Shown: piece by piece, positions 1 to 9,517 of the stretch | Layout of the letters: each line of letters opens with the position of its first letter | Numbering within the stretch: position 1 is the first letter of the stretch | DNA from: Ravibacter sp037191015 | Lineage (GTDB): Bacteria; Bacteroidota; Bacteroidia; Cytophagales; Spirosomataceae | Length of the DNA: 64,000 nucleotides | Direction of reading: 5' to 3' | Assembly: GCA_037191015.1 (NCBI GenBank) | Contig: JBBCKD010000015.1 | Location: 310,001-374,000 of the forward strand | The notes under the pieces: generated by a model | Told to the model about the DNA's origin: nothing | Databases searched by the model: none | Seen by the model: the letters and a program-made list of their open reading frames with translations, nothing else | Translations under genes and position numbers: made by a program

Positions 1-290
1 AGATCAGGAAGCAGCGCATCGGAAGGCAGCCCGTCAAAGTCCGGGGGCAGCTCGCCGGTCTTTTTCAGCCAGCTCTCCCATATCGGGGCGTCGCGGGGCT
101 TTGCGTCGTTATCCGATTTGTAGGTGGCCAGCAGGTGCTCCAGTACCCGGGCTCTTTTCTCCCGGTCGTCCGGAACCGAACCGCTGCTGCAGCTATAGTT
201 GATGAAAAAAAGAGACCCAAGGACCGGATACATCATGAGCCTGTGTCCTGCTGTTCTTCCCCGGAATAATGCGATACCTATCCTTTTCAT
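1..290 (-). CDS. Lipoprotein, N-terminal part only (runs off the window)
   Basis: The gene reads leftward off the window edge; about 96 codons are visible. I chose the ATG at 288-290 because it overlaps the stop of the upstream glycoside hydrolase gene in an ATGA arrangement, which suggests translational coupling. The N-terminus is basic (MKRIGIALFRGR), then hydrophobic (MMYPVLGSLFFINYSC), with a lipobox-like Cys followed by SSGS, so this is a likely lipoprotein. After the signal come a charged stretch and a W-x2-W-x3-TGELPPDFDGLPS segment that I recall from secreted carbohydrate-esterase-like proteins of Bacteroidota; that recollection is weak. As last gene of the glycan locus it probably acts on the same polysaccharide. 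The catalytic part lies outside the window, so the enzyme class cannot be settled here. Confidence 0.6.
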   Translation of the reverse strand, partial: MKRIGIALFRGRTAGHRLMMYPVLGSLFFINYSCSSGSVPDDREKRARVLEHLLATYKSDNDAKPRDAPIWESWLKKTGELPPDFDGLPSDALLPD

Positions 291-2005
291 TTTTGAGATA
301 CGCTTGCCAGCAGCAATACCCAGTCTTTTTTGTCCGGGGCTTTGAATTTCCGGGTATTACCTCCCCGGACGACCCCGGGCTTGCCGAATTCCCCGGTTCG
401 GGGATTGAACCACTTCATTTCCATTTTGCCTGTTCCGCTCAGATCGAGCGCAGCTTCTCCCCCGTGCGGGAAAAAAGCAACGTACGTTTTCCCCTTTTCT
501 GCCAGTACTACCGCATTGCCGCTCACTGCTTCAAAAGGGCGCATCTTCCAGAACGGGAGGGCGTCGAAAAACCGGTACAGGTAACCCAGTTGCGGAGCCG
601 CCCCCTCGCTTTCTATCGTGAAAGAATAGCGGTTCGGCGCATCGATCCTGTTCCAGACATCGCTGTGCCCGATGCTCCCGCGGAACCCGGCGGCAAAGTG
701 CCCCCCGCCGCACACGATCCGCCACGAGGTGCGGCGTACCTTGTCGGTATGGTGTACCTGCCTTTTACCGGTCGGCCCGTTCTTAAGATACTCGTACCCG
801 TTTTCCGTGTTCAGCACCGGTTTCCCGTAGCGGAGGTCGGCCTGGAGACTGGCCACAAGGTCCTGGTCATCGCCCTGCCAGCACTGCAGCGAATCGTCCC
901 ATACGATACCCTCTCCGTGCTGCCCGGTCTGTTGCGAAAGCACATCGAGGGCGTCTTCATCTCCGTAGAACCCGCCGATCTGCCACGGCCGCTCAAACGG
1001 GTCGCGCGGGCTTGGTCCTTTGGTAGTCGAAGATACCACAGGGTGCACGGTGACGAGGTGACGGTACGGATCGTGCCGTTTGATGAAACGAGCCGTTTCC
1101 TTCGCCCAGTCGATATCCCCGGGGATGTCGAGCCGGTACCTGCCGTCGGGATGCGTTTCATACTCGTTGGAGAGCGTCCACATGAAGATATTGTCGAATG
1201 CGGCATAGCGCGCCAGCAGGTAACGCAGCCATCGCCTCTCGCGTTCGGGTGTCCACAACGTGGTGTCGGTAAACGGCTTCCGATAAAAATTCAGGACAAG
1301 CAATTCTACGTTCATCCCGCTTTCCCGCATTTGAAGCAGCAATTTGTCGAAGTTCCGGAAGAAGACGGGGTTGAAGCGGTCGAGGTCAGGCTCCTGTGCC
1401 GTGCCGCCCCAGGCCCAGTAGGCCGGATCTTTCTGAGCGCGGTCGTAGCTATGGCCTACGGTCATTCTCACAAAATTAAAATGCTGGGCTCTCCGCGCTT
1501 CCAGGTACTCCGCCCTTAATTGATCGGTGATCGGGCTGTCGTCGAATAATCCGTAGCAGGTGTCGCCCATGGGAAAGAAGGCCGTACCGTCGCCGGTGGC
1601 AAAAGTAAACGGGTTTTGCGGGTGGATGCGGATAAAACCGCGCCGGCTGGCCGCTGTACAGCTGATCTTACCCTCCTGCAATATTTCGACGCCTTCCCCG
1701 CGAAGGCGGTAGCGCCATTCGCCCTCCTCATCGGGTACAAACCGGAGCCGCCAGGTGTCGTCACCGTCGTAAAAGCCGTCCAGCAGCTTTGTCTTTCCTG
1801 AAGGTGCAATGAATTCACCGATCAGCGCTGCGTCATGAAACGGGTTGCCGACCTGTGTTTTTGCAGCTGCTGAAAACTCGTGCAGCTCCCATTTTGGAAT
1901 GGTAAGCTCCGGAGCCGGGGCACATCCGGGGATCGCGGCTGTCGTCGCGCCCGGGGAAAATAAAATGGATAGGGTTGCAAAAAATAGTGTATAAAGCGCT
2001 TTCAC
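287..2005 (-). CDS. Secreted glycoside hydrolase, DUF5060-DUF4038-collagen-binding-like architecture
   Basis: This 572-aa protein has a signal peptide (about residues 1-24), a DUF5060-type beta domain (about 35-105), a DUF4038-type (beta/alpha)8 domain (about 120-430, opening with NPFTFATGDGTAFFPMGDTC) and a C-terminal Collagen_bind_2-like domain (about 480-570). Candidate catalytic acids typical of clan GH-A barrels are visible: a Glu in LSNEYE (acid/base) and one in NTENGYEY (nucleophile). The family includes GH140 apiosidases and other endo- or exo-hydrolases of plant-type glycans, but the substrate cannot be read from the sequence. It lies 102 bp downstream of susD, separated by a strong inverted repeat, and its stop overlaps the start of the next lipoprotein gene. 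It most likely works at the cell surface or in the periplasm as part of the SusCD locus. Confidence 0.85.
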   Translation of the reverse strand: MKALYTLFFATLSILFSPGATTAAIPGCAPAPELTIPKWELHEFSAAAKTQVGNPFHDAALIGEFIAPSGKTKLLDGFYDGDDTWRLRFVPDEEGEWRYRLRGEGVEILQEGKISCTAASRRGFIRIHPQNPFTFATGDGTAFFPMGDTCYGLFDDSPITDQLRAEYLEARRAQHFNFVRMTVGHSYDRAQKDPAYWAWGGTAQEPDLDRFNPVFFRNFDKLLLQMRESGMNVELLVLNFYRKPFTDTTLWTPERERRWLRYLLARYAAFDNIFMWTLSNEYETHPDGRYRLDIPGDIDWAKETARFIKRHDPYRHLVTVHPVVSSTTKGPSPRDPFERPWQIGGFYGDEDALDVLSQQTGQHGEGIVWDDSLQCWQGDDQDLVASLQADLRYGKPVLNTENGYEYLKNGPTGKRQVHHTDKVRRTSWRIVCGGGHFAAGFRGSIGHSDVWNRIDAPNRYSFTIESEGAAPQLGYLYRFFDALPFWKMRPFEAVSGNAVVLAEKGKTYVAFFPHGGEAALDLSGTGKMEMKWFNPRTGEFGKPGVVRGGNTRKFKAPDKKDWVLLLASVSQK

Positions 2006-2038
2006 GTAGGATTTCTTTAGATAAATGATATAAAGCTA

Positions 2039-2095
2039 CGAATGCACGGACCCGCATAACCCTGCGGTCCGCCAGGCGGTGAATCCGTGCATTCG
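2039..2095 (-). repeat. Intercistronic inverted repeat with nested hairpins between susD and the hydrolase gene
   Basis: A perfect 12-bp inverted repeat (2039-2050 against 2084-2095) encloses two smaller hairpins: CCGCA/TGCGG at 2052-2056 and 2063-2067, and CCGCC-A-GGCGG at 2069-2079. In the minus-strand transcript this would fold as a three-stem structure just after the susD stop. No T-run follows in either direction, so it looks less like a terminator than like an mRNA-stabilising or processing element, or a REP-like repeat. Confidence 0.7.
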
Positions 2096-2107
2096 CGGCT
2101 TGCTGAA

Positions 2108-3763
2108 CTACCAGTTTGGATTTTGCGCCAGGTTGGGATTAAGCGCCAGTTGATTCAGGGGGAGAGGCCACAGGTAGTGCTTACCGGGATTGAAGGTCCG
2201 CCTTGATTCCGGTTCCGCAATTACCACCCCCTGGGGTGTGAGGTTAAATGCCGCAGGATCGACTCCGGGATACTCCGCCGCAAACAGCCTGACGCCTAAA
2301 AGCGGTTTGGGCATTTCTGTCTCAGCCGTTTTCCACCGCAGCAGATCGTCATAGCGGAAGCCTTCCATACCCAGCTCCGTGCGCCGTTCCCTTCGTATCT
2401 CCTGCTGCATATTCAGGCCGTTGGCCGCTACAAAAGCACTGGTGAGGTGGGGCAACCCTACGCGGTCCCTTAAGAGATTGATGGAAATATCCAGGTCGCC
2501 GTCGCTGATGGAATTGTTCAGCTCGTAAGTCGCTTCGGCATAGTTGAGCAATACCTCAGCATAGCGGATCAGGATCATATCGATAAAATAATTGACCTGC
2601 TCCGGTGTCACCTCCGGTGGAAGGACATCAAAATATTTATTGATCGCATACCCTGTGATAGAGGTCATTTCAGGGATATAGGGATTACCTCCCCTGTATT
2701 TATCCCCTTTTTTCAATACCGTACCATTCAGGCGGGGGTCCCTGTTTTCAAATTCAGAAAGGGCGTTCTGCTGTCCCTTATACAAAGGAGATTTACTGAT
2801 GGGCAGCCCGTCCGTACAAAGAAAATCATCGACGAGAGACCTTGTGATGCCTGCGCCGCCGGCTATCGTGGTAGCAGCATAATGGGTTCGGATGATCTCG
2901 CTGGTATAGCTCACGCCATAAGGGTATACCCATATTGCTTCCTTATTCCCGGGACCTTCACCTGCAATCTTAAAGAGCTGTTTATAGCTTTCCAATCCGA
3001 ATTTGTCAAACAACTGATACTCGTTGCTGTTCATTACGGCCAGCGCGGCTGCCTTTGCTACCTCCAGGTGCTCTCTGAAATTGGCATTATTATGAAATTT
3101 ATTCCAGGTCCCTTCGCGTAGGGCTACTCTCGATTTTAAAGCCAGCGCGGCACCTTTGGTGACCATACCATACTCTGTAGCTAATCTGAGCCCGGAATTC
3201 GCAGGTAAGTCTGCTGCAGCCGCATCCAGGTCGGCATAAATGGCCTCTATTACCTGTTGCCTGGGCGTTCTGGGCGCATAAAGCTCTTCGCTGTCCGTAT
3301 CCAGTGTCTTCATAATCAAAGGTACGTCGCCGTACCGGCTCACCAGGTCGGCATAGGCGTAGGCGCGGAAAAACTTCGCTTCCGAGATATACCTGGGCGT
3401 AAACTGCGAGCTGAAGCTTTCGATGTGCTCCAGGATATTATTGGCTGCCCGTATGGTCCTGTAATCCCTGTCCCAGGGGCCGAAATTGGAGCCCGGTATG
3501 TAAGAACCGTTGCTTATCGGGCTGAATCCGCTGGTTACTGCGTTATCAGACAGTACATCCATAAAGAGCGGATACGCCTCCTTATCAGTAGTAGGTATTT
3601 CAATAGCCTTATATAAATAATTCAATGCCTGGCGGAAATCCTGGTCCGTTTTCCAGTATACTTCATCAGACAGGTCCGCTTCGGGCACCAGGTCCAGGTT
3701 GCAGGACGACAGCATCAGTAATCCTACGGCTAATATTTTGATCCTTTTGATCGCTGGTATCAT
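2108..3763 (-). CDS. SusD/RagB-family outer-membrane glycan-binding lipoprotein
   Basis: The 551-aa protein carries a lipoprotein signal with lipobox LMLSSC near residue 20, followed by NLDLVPEADLSDEVYW, the usual SusD N-terminal motif. The helical TPR-like SusD core follows (TIRAANNILEHIE; SEAKFFRAYAYADLVSRYGDVPL), and the C-terminus has the typical REIRRERRTELGMEGFRYDDLLRW region and the closing YLWPLPLNQLALNPNLAQNP. SusD proteins sit on the outer leaflet as a lid over the SusC transporter and bind the glycan. The gene lies 32 bp downstream of susC and is surely co-transcribed with it. The substrate is unknown; the neighbouring sulfatase hints at a sulfated or complex polysaccharide. Confidence 0.95.
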   Translation of the reverse strand: MIPAIKRIKILAVGLLMLSSCNLDLVPEADLSDEVYWKTDQDFRQALNYLYKAIEIPTTDKEAYPLFMDVLSDNAVTSGFSPISNGSYIPGSNFGPWDRDYRTIRAANNILEHIESFSSQFTPRYISEAKFFRAYAYADLVSRYGDVPLIMKTLDTDSEELYAPRTPRQQVIEAIYADLDAAAADLPANSGLRLATEYGMVTKGAALALKSRVALREGTWNKFHNNANFREHLEVAKAAALAVMNSNEYQLFDKFGLESYKQLFKIAGEGPGNKEAIWVYPYGVSYTSEIIRTHYAATTIAGGAGITRSLVDDFLCTDGLPISKSPLYKGQQNALSEFENRDPRLNGTVLKKGDKYRGGNPYIPEMTSITGYAINKYFDVLPPEVTPEQVNYFIDMILIRYAEVLLNYAEATYELNNSISDGDLDISINLLRDRVGLPHLTSAFVAANGLNMQQEIRRERRTELGMEGFRYDDLLRWKTAETEMPKPLLGVRLFAAEYPGVDPAAFNLTPQGVVIAEPESRRTFNPGKHYLWPLPLNQLALNPNLAQNPNW

Positions 3764-3795
3764 GATTTTCTTCCTTTTAAGATGATAAACCTTTA

Positions 3796-6700
3796 TCAGA
3801 AACTAAGATTGAGACCGGCCGTATAGCTCCTGCGGAAAGGATACTGGTAGGTCGCCTGGTTGGGCATCTCCGGGTCTATGATATCCAGCACCCCGGTCAT
3901 TTCCCAGATATCGCGTCCGGCCAGGTAAAGGCGGAGATTCTTCACCCCCAGCCCCGACAGCCACCGGTTGGGAAGGGTATATCCAAGCTGTATATCCTTG
4001 ATCCTGACGTAAGCAGCATTTTGTATCCATTTATCGCTCGGCAGATAATTGTGCTCGCCTCTGACCATCATCCGGGGCCAGAAGGCCCCCGGGTTCTCCG
4101 GCGTCCAGTAGTCCAGCTGATGCCGCTGAGGACCGAATTCTGCCCGATAAAAAGGCATGATGAGCGCGTTATGCAGCATAAATGTCCTTTTTCCGACTCC
4201 TTGCAGAAATACCGAAAACTCAAAGCCTTTCCAATTGAACCCTCCTCTCACTCCGAAGTTGTATCTCGGGTTGCTGTTTCCGAGGTATACCAGGTCGCCG
4301 TGGTCATCTTCCGACTGCCTTCCGGCATCTATTTTTCCATCCCCGTTCAGGTCGATATACTTAACGTCTCCGGGGCGGGTCTGGCTGTTCTGGAAGGCAT
4401 GGTTGTCCACTTCTTCCTGTGTCTGGAACAGCCCGTTCGTTTTGTACCCAAATATGGAATTGACAGGATAGTCTTCCAGCAGCCTTCTGGTACCCGGCTG
4501 GATCACCGTGGCGCCCAGGTATTCGATCAGCCTGTTCTGAGAGTCGTCTATATTAGCAGTGACCCAGTACGAAAATGCCCCTTTGTTTTCCCGCCAGCTC
4601 AGGATGGCCTCCCAGCCCCAGGTCTTCAGCTCGCCGACGTTCTGGTTTCCCACGCCGATCCCCAGCACGGAAGGGAAGGCAACGGCGGCAAGCATATTTT
4701 TATTCCGCTTTACGTAATAGTCACCTTCCACGGTAAGCCGGTTGCCGAACAAGCCGAACTCCAGTCCGATGTTGGAGCTTTGCACTGTTTCCCAGGTAAT
4801 GCTTCTTGATGCAAGCTGGTTTTGGTATATGTACTGGGCCCGCTGCTCCGCTCCTCCGTTCGATCCCAGCGCCAGGTTATTGCTTACCGACAGAAGCGGG
4901 ATATAATCGTAGTTGCCGATGGCATTTGCATTACCCAACTGGCCGATGGAACCCCTGATTTTTAGCTCGTTAATAAAGCTGACTCCGAACCAGCTTTCCT
5001 GGCTGACCCTCCAGGCAGCGGAGGCGGAGGGGAACAGCCGGTACCGGTCCTGCGGGTTGAGCTTCGAGCTGCCGTCGTAGCGCAGGTTGGTTTCAAACAG
5101 GTAGCGGTCCCTGTAGTTGTATTGCAGCCTTCCGAAAAATGACTGGAACCGGTAGGAGGCAGCGTCGTCGGAAAGTCGCCTGTTCGTCAGGTCGGCCCAG
5201 TCGAAGCTGGGCAGGTTCTCGTTGATCAGGTCCTGGATATAACCTTCGAACTGTCTGTATTGGTAATCCTGGAACGAGTAGCCTCCGAATAGCGACACGC
5301 CGTGATTTCCCGCCTGGATGTTGTAATCTGTCAGGAACTGGAATTCCTTGAACGTAGAATTGGCCTGGCCTTTTGTAATATTTGTCCCTGACAGGTTTTC
5401 CAGCACAGTACCGTCGATACCAAAGTGCTCTATTATTTTTGATTGCGAGAACTTGCCGTTAAAATTACCGTCGATCCCGCCCACGATCCTGAATTGAAGG
5501 TTTTTGGCAAGGTTTTTGATCGTCAGTGTGGAATTGGCCCTCAAATTGTTGTCATTCCAGGATTGCAGGCCGCGCTCACGGTCGAACTGGTAAAATTTGA
5601 TCCGCCCGTCGAACTGCCCGACGCGTACGCCGGAAGCAATATTTCCGTTGGGGTCATACAACGGCGTGACGCCCGGGTACGTGAATACGTATGACCAGAA
5701 GCCGTAGTCGCCATCCAGCTCCTGTCTTGGCTTTTCAATGCTGTTGTGGGAATAGGACAGGATATTGGATAATTCGAGGTATCGATTGATCTGCGTATTC
5801 AGGTTCAGCCTCCCGGAATACTTTGTATCGCTGTCCGGACCGATCTTGATGGAGCCGTTATTTTTATAATAAGTGCCCGACAGCCGGAAGGTAGTTTTAT
5901 CGGAACCTCCGCTGATCGCGACGTTATGCGACGTCATCGGGGTATACGCTTTCAGGACCAGCTTCTGGTAGTCGTAGTCGCCCCAATAGCGATATTGGTT
6001 AGGGTTGGCAGGGTTCCTGTCCCACAGGATATCCGGATCAGCCAGCATGGCAAGGTCCGCTTCGGAAAGCTGAGCCGAGCCACCCGCGTTGATGTCCGCC
6101 TCATTCCGTATTACTGCGGCCTGGTAGGACGATATTCTTTTCTGTGTCCTTCCCAGTCTTGCTGCGGTATAATGCGAGCTGTACTCGACGGAGATACTGC
6201 CGGTCTTCCCTCTTTTGGTCGTGATCAGAACCACGCCTCCCGCAGCCCGGGCGCCATATATGGCCGCAGAGGCCGCGTCCTTCAGCACGGATATGGATTC
6301 CACATCTTCCGGCCTTACGTCGTTGATATTCCCTTCGATCCCGTCTACCAGCACCAGCACCGGGTTATTGGTTGCCGAGGTCATCCCGCGGACCTGGATA
6401 TTATAATTTTCCCGGCCGGGGGAACCGGTCGATTTCGTGACGACCACGCCGGGCATCATTCCCTGTAAAGCGTCGACCGTCCCGGTTACCGGTCTGTTCA
6501 CAAGCGCATCTCCCGAAATGACAGCCACCGCTCCCGTAAGGTTGACCTTCTTCTGGGTCCCGTACCCTACCACCACCACTTCTTCCAGGGCCTTTTCATC
6601 GACCTGCAGCAAGACGTCGATCACCGACCTGCTCCCCACGGCGACTTCCTGGCTCAGGTACCCGACAAATGAAAACACCAGCACAGAACGCTCATTCGGG

Positions 6701-7245
6701 ACCTCGATACTATACCTCCCGCCGGCATCGGTTGTCATTCCCTGCTGCGTTCCCTTGATGAGGATGCTCACGCCCGGAAGCGCTTCCCCCTTCTCGTCCG
6801 TTACTTTCCCGGAGATCCTGATTACCGGGAACGAAATGACCGGGTAGTCTTCCAGTGATGACTGCAGCAGCTTTACTTCCTGAAAATCTCTTTTAATGAT
6901 AATCTGGTTACCCATCACCTCGTATTTCAGGTTCAGTGGCTTCAGCACCTGGTCGAGCACTCTCGAAAGTTTTTCACCCGGGGTGGCAAAGGTGATTTTC
7001 CGCTGCGAATCGATCACCTGCCGGCTGTACAGGAACGTCGTGCCGGATTGCCTTTCCAATTGCGAAAGAACAGTTTCCAAAGGCTCCTCTCTGACCGAGA
7101 GGATCACCGGCCTGTTCATTAACTCCTGCGCTTTCCCGTCACTGGCCCGGCAGAGCTGGAGGAACGACACAGCAATCAGAAACTGGAAGAAGCTAATTCT
7201 CATAATTCTGAGAGCCACCTCTCGGTTTGGTATTGGTAAATGCAT
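3796..7245 (-). CDS. SusC/RagA-family TonB-dependent glycan transporter with STN domain
   Basis: This 1149-aa outer-membrane protein has, in order, a signal peptide (about 14-35), a STN domain (about 45-120), a CarboxypepD_reg domain (about 145-225, GKVTDEKGEALPGVSILIKG), the VVVGYGTQKKVNLTGAV TonB-box/plug start, a plug domain, and a 22-stranded barrel ending in the aromatic-rich RSYTAGLNLSF. The STN domain marks a trans-envelope signalling transducer: it contacts a FecR anti-sigma factor when substrate binds. A FecR/ECF sigma pair lies directly upstream, so the sequence supports a complete signalling chain. The start at 7245 is plausible, but an internal Met at residue 14 before the hydrophobic stretch is an alternative. 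Imports the oligosaccharide together with the SusD partner. Confidence 0.95.
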   Translation of the reverse strand: MHLPIPNREVALRIMRISFFQFLIAVSFLQLCRASDGKAQELMNRPVILSVREEPLETVLSQLERQSGTTFLYSRQVIDSQRKITFATPGEKLSRVLDQVLKPLNLKYEVMGNQIIIKRDFQEVKLLQSSLEDYPVISFPVIRISGKVTDEKGEALPGVSILIKGTQQGMTTDAGGRYSIEVPNERSVLVFSFVGYLSQEVAVGSRSVIDVLLQVDEKALEEVVVVGYGTQKKVNLTGAVAVISGDALVNRPVTGTVDALQGMMPGVVVTKSTGSPGRENYNIQVRGMTSATNNPVLVLVDGIEGNINDVRPEDVESISVLKDAASAAIYGARAAGGVVLITTKRGKTGSISVEYSSHYTAARLGRTQKRISSYQAAVIRNEADINAGGSAQLSEADLAMLADPDILWDRNPANPNQYRYWGDYDYQKLVLKAYTPMTSHNVAISGGSDKTTFRLSGTYYKNNGSIKIGPDSDTKYSGRLNLNTQINRYLELSNILSYSHNSIEKPRQELDGDYGFWSYVFTYPGVTPLYDPNGNIASGVRVGQFDGRIKFYQFDRERGLQSWNDNNLRANSTLTIKNLAKNLQFRIVGGIDGNFNGKFSQSKIIEHFGIDGTVLENLSGTNITKGQANSTFKEFQFLTDYNIQAGNHGVSLFGGYSFQDYQYRQFEGYIQDLINENLPSFDWADLTNRRLSDDAASYRFQSFFGRLQYNYRDRYLFETNLRYDGSSKLNPQDRYRLFPSASAAWRVSQESWFGVSFINELKIRGSIGQLGNANAIGNYDYIPLLSVSNNLALGSNGGAEQRAQYIYQNQLASRSITWETVQSSNIGLEFGLFGNRLTVEGDYYVKRNKNMLAAVAFPSVLGIGVGNQNVGELKTWGWEAILSWRENKGAFSYWVTANIDDSQNRLIEYLGATVIQPGTRRLLEDYPVNSIFGYKTNGLFQTQEEVDNHAFQNSQTRPGDVKYIDLNGDGKIDAGRQSEDDHGDLVYLGNSNPRYNFGVRGGFNWKGFEFSVFLQGVGKRTFMLHNALIMPFYRAEFGPQRHQLDYWTPENPGAFWPRMMVRGEHNYLPSDKWIQNAAYVRIKDIQLGYTLPNRWLSGLGVKNLRLYLAGRDIWEMTGVLDIIDPEMPNQATYQYPFRRSYTAGLNLSF

Positions 7246-7355
7246 AACTTTGATTGTTTTTGTTTGATTTTTTTCTGAACAATTGGCAAAAACATCCCGT
7301 GTTCCCCTTGCGGGGACAAGCTTTGTGGTTCGAACACAAGTTTTCAGGGAAACAG

Positions 7356-7390
7356 AAAGCGGTGATGTTCACAGCATTACCGCTTTTTTT
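7356..7390 (+). terminator. Strong hairpin with T-run between fecR and susC
   Basis: A 12-bp stem with one wobble pair (AAAGCGGTGATG at 7356-7367 against CATTACCGCTTT at 7375-7386) has a 7-nt loop and a T-run to 7390 on the plus strand. No plus-strand gene precedes it. Read on the minus strand the same hairpin lies in the fecR-susC gap and is followed by the weak U-rich stretch CTTTCTGTTT. It may partly separate the sigma/anti-sigma transcript from the susCD transcript. Confidence 0.6.
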
Positions 7391-7445
7391 GTAGCATCAG
7401 CTTTTTTTCATAGGCATCGACTGGCTTTAATGTTAAGGGTAGATA

Positions 7446-8546
7446 TTATCTCGGGGCGCCACATCCGCTTCCGGTGATCACGACCTGGTTGCCATTCACT
7501 TCAAAGTCCGCTTCAATCCCTATACAGATCATCCTGATCTTGTCCAGGAAAGGCTCATCGGAGAGCGTAGCCGTAAGCGTACAGTTCTTCAGCTTTTGGT
7601 CTTCATATTGTATGGAGACCCCGTATGCTTCCTCCAGCAGCGTAAAAACATCGATGACCGGCGTCAACCGGAATTCATACTTTGGTTGCTGCAGCGGTTC
7701 CGGAAGAGGGGAGGCCTGCTGACTGCTCCACTTTTCCCGGATCATTTCGTCGGTGGCTACTACCAGGCTTACCTGCTCGTTAGGATTGAGAAATAATGTT
7801 TCTTCGTGTACATCATCCGGGCTATTGGCGGCCTTCTGAGGGGTAACGCTGACGATGCCGGTCCGGACGGTGACCGTGGCCCTGGGCTCATTGTCGAAAG
7901 ACCGCACCAGGAAGCTCGTCCCCAGCACGCGGGTGACCAGGTGAGTGGTGTACACGAAAAAAGGGTTCGCCGGATCTTTAACCACTTCAAAAAAGCCTTC
8001 TCCCGTCAGGCGTACTTTTCTCCGGGAAGATCCGCCGGAGGTGTCATATTCAATCCTGCTTCCGCCTGAAAGCACTACCGAAGAACCATCGGGAAGGTTG
8101 ACCAGCAGCGGCTGACTTCCGTTATTGGTAAATGATTTTACCGGATCTGCCGTCGTCCCTGCCGAGGTGAGAGAAGCAGGATCTCTGTGGAAAGGCTTTT
8201 CACGTTTTATCAGCAGCCAGCCCAGCCCGGCTGCGAGCACTACAACTGCCGCCCATCGTATCAACTGTATTTGCCGGTGGCGTAACGGTTGGCGGACAGG
8301 CCCGGATGTAGTGATATTTTCTTTAATGTCAGCTACTTTTTGACGTATATAACTGTCTGAGAGTCCAGGGGAATTTCCTTCCAGCAAAGCTACCGCCGCT
8401 ACTGCGGTTTCAAAAACGGGACGCTGAGAAGGGTTGCTTTCCAGCCATTCTTTCCAGTAGGCGCTGTTTTCAGCGTCAGGAGACCTGACCCATTCCCTGA
8501 ACCGGTCATTTTCAAGAAAATCTTCCAACGTATGAAGCTCTGCCAT
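7446..8546 (-). CDS. FecR-family anti-sigma factor
   Basis: The 366-aa protein has a cytoplasmic N-terminal helical region (residues 1-90, with AYWKEWLESNPSQRPVFETA typical of FecR N-termini), a single transmembrane helix (about 92-110, WAAVVVLAAGLGWLLI), a periplasmic FecR domain (about 150-250, LPDGSSVVLSGGSRIEYD) and a C-terminal DUF4974 domain that resembles STN (about 285-355). In this family the N-terminus holds the ECF sigma factor and the periplasmic part senses the STN domain of the cognate SusC. The gene lies 191 bp downstream of the sigma gene and 200 bp upstream of susC, on the same strand, so the pairing is clear. Confidence 0.93.
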   Translation of the reverse strand: MAELHTLEDFLENDRFREWVRSPDAENSAYWKEWLESNPSQRPVFETAVAAVALLEGNSPGLSDSYIRQKVADIKENITTSGPVRQPLRHRQIQLIRWAAVVVLAAGLGWLLIKREKPFHRDPASLTSAGTTADPVKSFTNNGSQPLLVNLPDGSSVVLSGGSRIEYDTSGGSSRRKVRLTGEGFFEVVKDPANPFFVYTTHLVTRVLGTSFLVRSFDNEPRATVTVRTGIVSVTPQKAANSPDDVHEETLFLNPNEQVSLVVATDEMIREKWSSQQASPLPEPLQQPKYEFRLTPVIDVFTLLEEAYGVSIQYEDQKLKNCTLTATLSDEPFLDKIRMICIGIEADFEVNGNQVVITGSGCGAPR

Positions 8547-8737
8547 ATTTTTTGCGGAATTATTAAGATAGCTGCTGCCATTGCGGCTGCCGTTCTTTAC
8601 TGTCAGGGATATTAGAAACGGAAAATGCCGATATACCCTTTTTTTTGAAAAATTTTCAATTGATCCGGGTATAAGAGGAAATTCAGGGCAGCTCCGACGG
8701 CTGACCGGCTTGATTGTCCTTCCGAACCGCTGGCATT

Positions 8738-9310
8738 TTAATAGAAGACAAGGTATAGCGCGAGTGTGGACATCCAGCGGGAACGGATACGGATTAAGGC
8801 TTTCTGAAGGAAATTGGAGACCGACTGCCGGTTGACTCCCATTAACCCGGCGATTTCGTGAACTTCCAGGTTTTCGTAGTAGCGAAGGTAAATAGCCTCC
8901 CTTTCCCGCGGCGGCAAAGCTGCCAGTTGTGTTTTTAGCTGGGACACTATTGCTTCAAACGATTCTTTTTCGATGAGGTGGGCTTCTGTATTGAACTGAT
9001 CGGGAACGGACCATTCCCATTCTTCCGCGTCGCTGAACCGTTCCTGGTAATTGCGGTAATGGACAATGGCGCGACGGAGCGCTTTGAGGAGGTAGAACTT
9101 TACCGACGGAGTCATACCGATCCGGAGACGGTTCTGCCATAAGTTCAGGAAAATATTCTGGATGCAATCTTCCACCACAAACCGGTCTACCCCGAATTTG
9201 AGCCCGTACCGGGTGAGGGTACGATAGTACCGTTCTGCCAACACCCCCAAAGCATCGATGTCTCCTTTGCGGTAGGCCGACCAAAGCCGTATTTCGTCAT
9301 CCTGATCCAT
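8738..9310 (-). CDS. ECF sigma factor controlling the SusCD locus
   Basis: This is a 190-aa sigma-70 family protein. Region 2 is visible at about 25-90 (VEDCIQNIFLNLWQNR) and region 4 at about 125-180 (LPPREREAIYLRYYENLEVHEIAGLMGV, then the HTH recognition part NRQSVSNFLQKALIRIR). Length and layout match the Bacteroidota ECF factors paired with FecR anti-sigma factors. It is predicted to be released when SusC/SusD binds its glycan and then to activate transcription of the locus. Upstream, at 9365-9410, lies a 46-bp element that recurs upstream of the sulfatase gene. Confidence 0.93.
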   Translation of the reverse strand: MDQDDEIRLWSAYRKGDIDALGVLAERYYRTLTRYGLKFGVDRFVVEDCIQNIFLNLWQNRLRIGMTPSVKFYLLKALRRAIVHYRNYQERFSDAEEWEWSVPDQFNTEAHLIEKESFEAIVSQLKTQLAALPPREREAIYLRYYENLEVHEIAGLMGVNRQSVSNFLQKALIRIRSRWMSTLALYLVFY

Positions 9311-9364
9311 TCGCTAAAGAATTTCTTCCTGTATGGGAAGCGGGAGTTTTTCAGTTCGCAATTT

Positions 9365-9410
9365 GCTAAAATAACAGAAAAATCAAATTAACGTCATGAT
9401 AAATACTATA
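9365..9410 (-). promoter_or_regulatory. Copy A of a 46-bp upstream element shared by the sigma and sulfatase genes
   Basis: Positions 9365-9410 align without gaps to 11015-11060 with 8 mismatches. The invariant cores are TAAAATAACAGAAAAA and GATAAATACTATA (plus-strand reading). It lies about 55-100 bp before the ECF sigma start. On the minus strand it contains TTAATTTG, one mismatch from the TAnnTTTG -7 element. The shared block may be a promoter or operator. Confidence 0.55.
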
Positions 9411-9517
9411 AAGATAATATAAAATGCCGGGTTGGAGGACTGCAGAGTCGCAGTATGCGGGTTGAATATCCGGCGGAGATCAGGCAGCTCCGGTAAACCT
9501 TTTAAACGCGGGCAAAG

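Noticed and set aside
269..1519. 416-aa plus-strand open frame
   Set aside because: Lies fully opposite the glycoside hydrolase gene, whose domains and signal peptide are clear; the plus-strand translation is rich in Pro and Arg with no family features.
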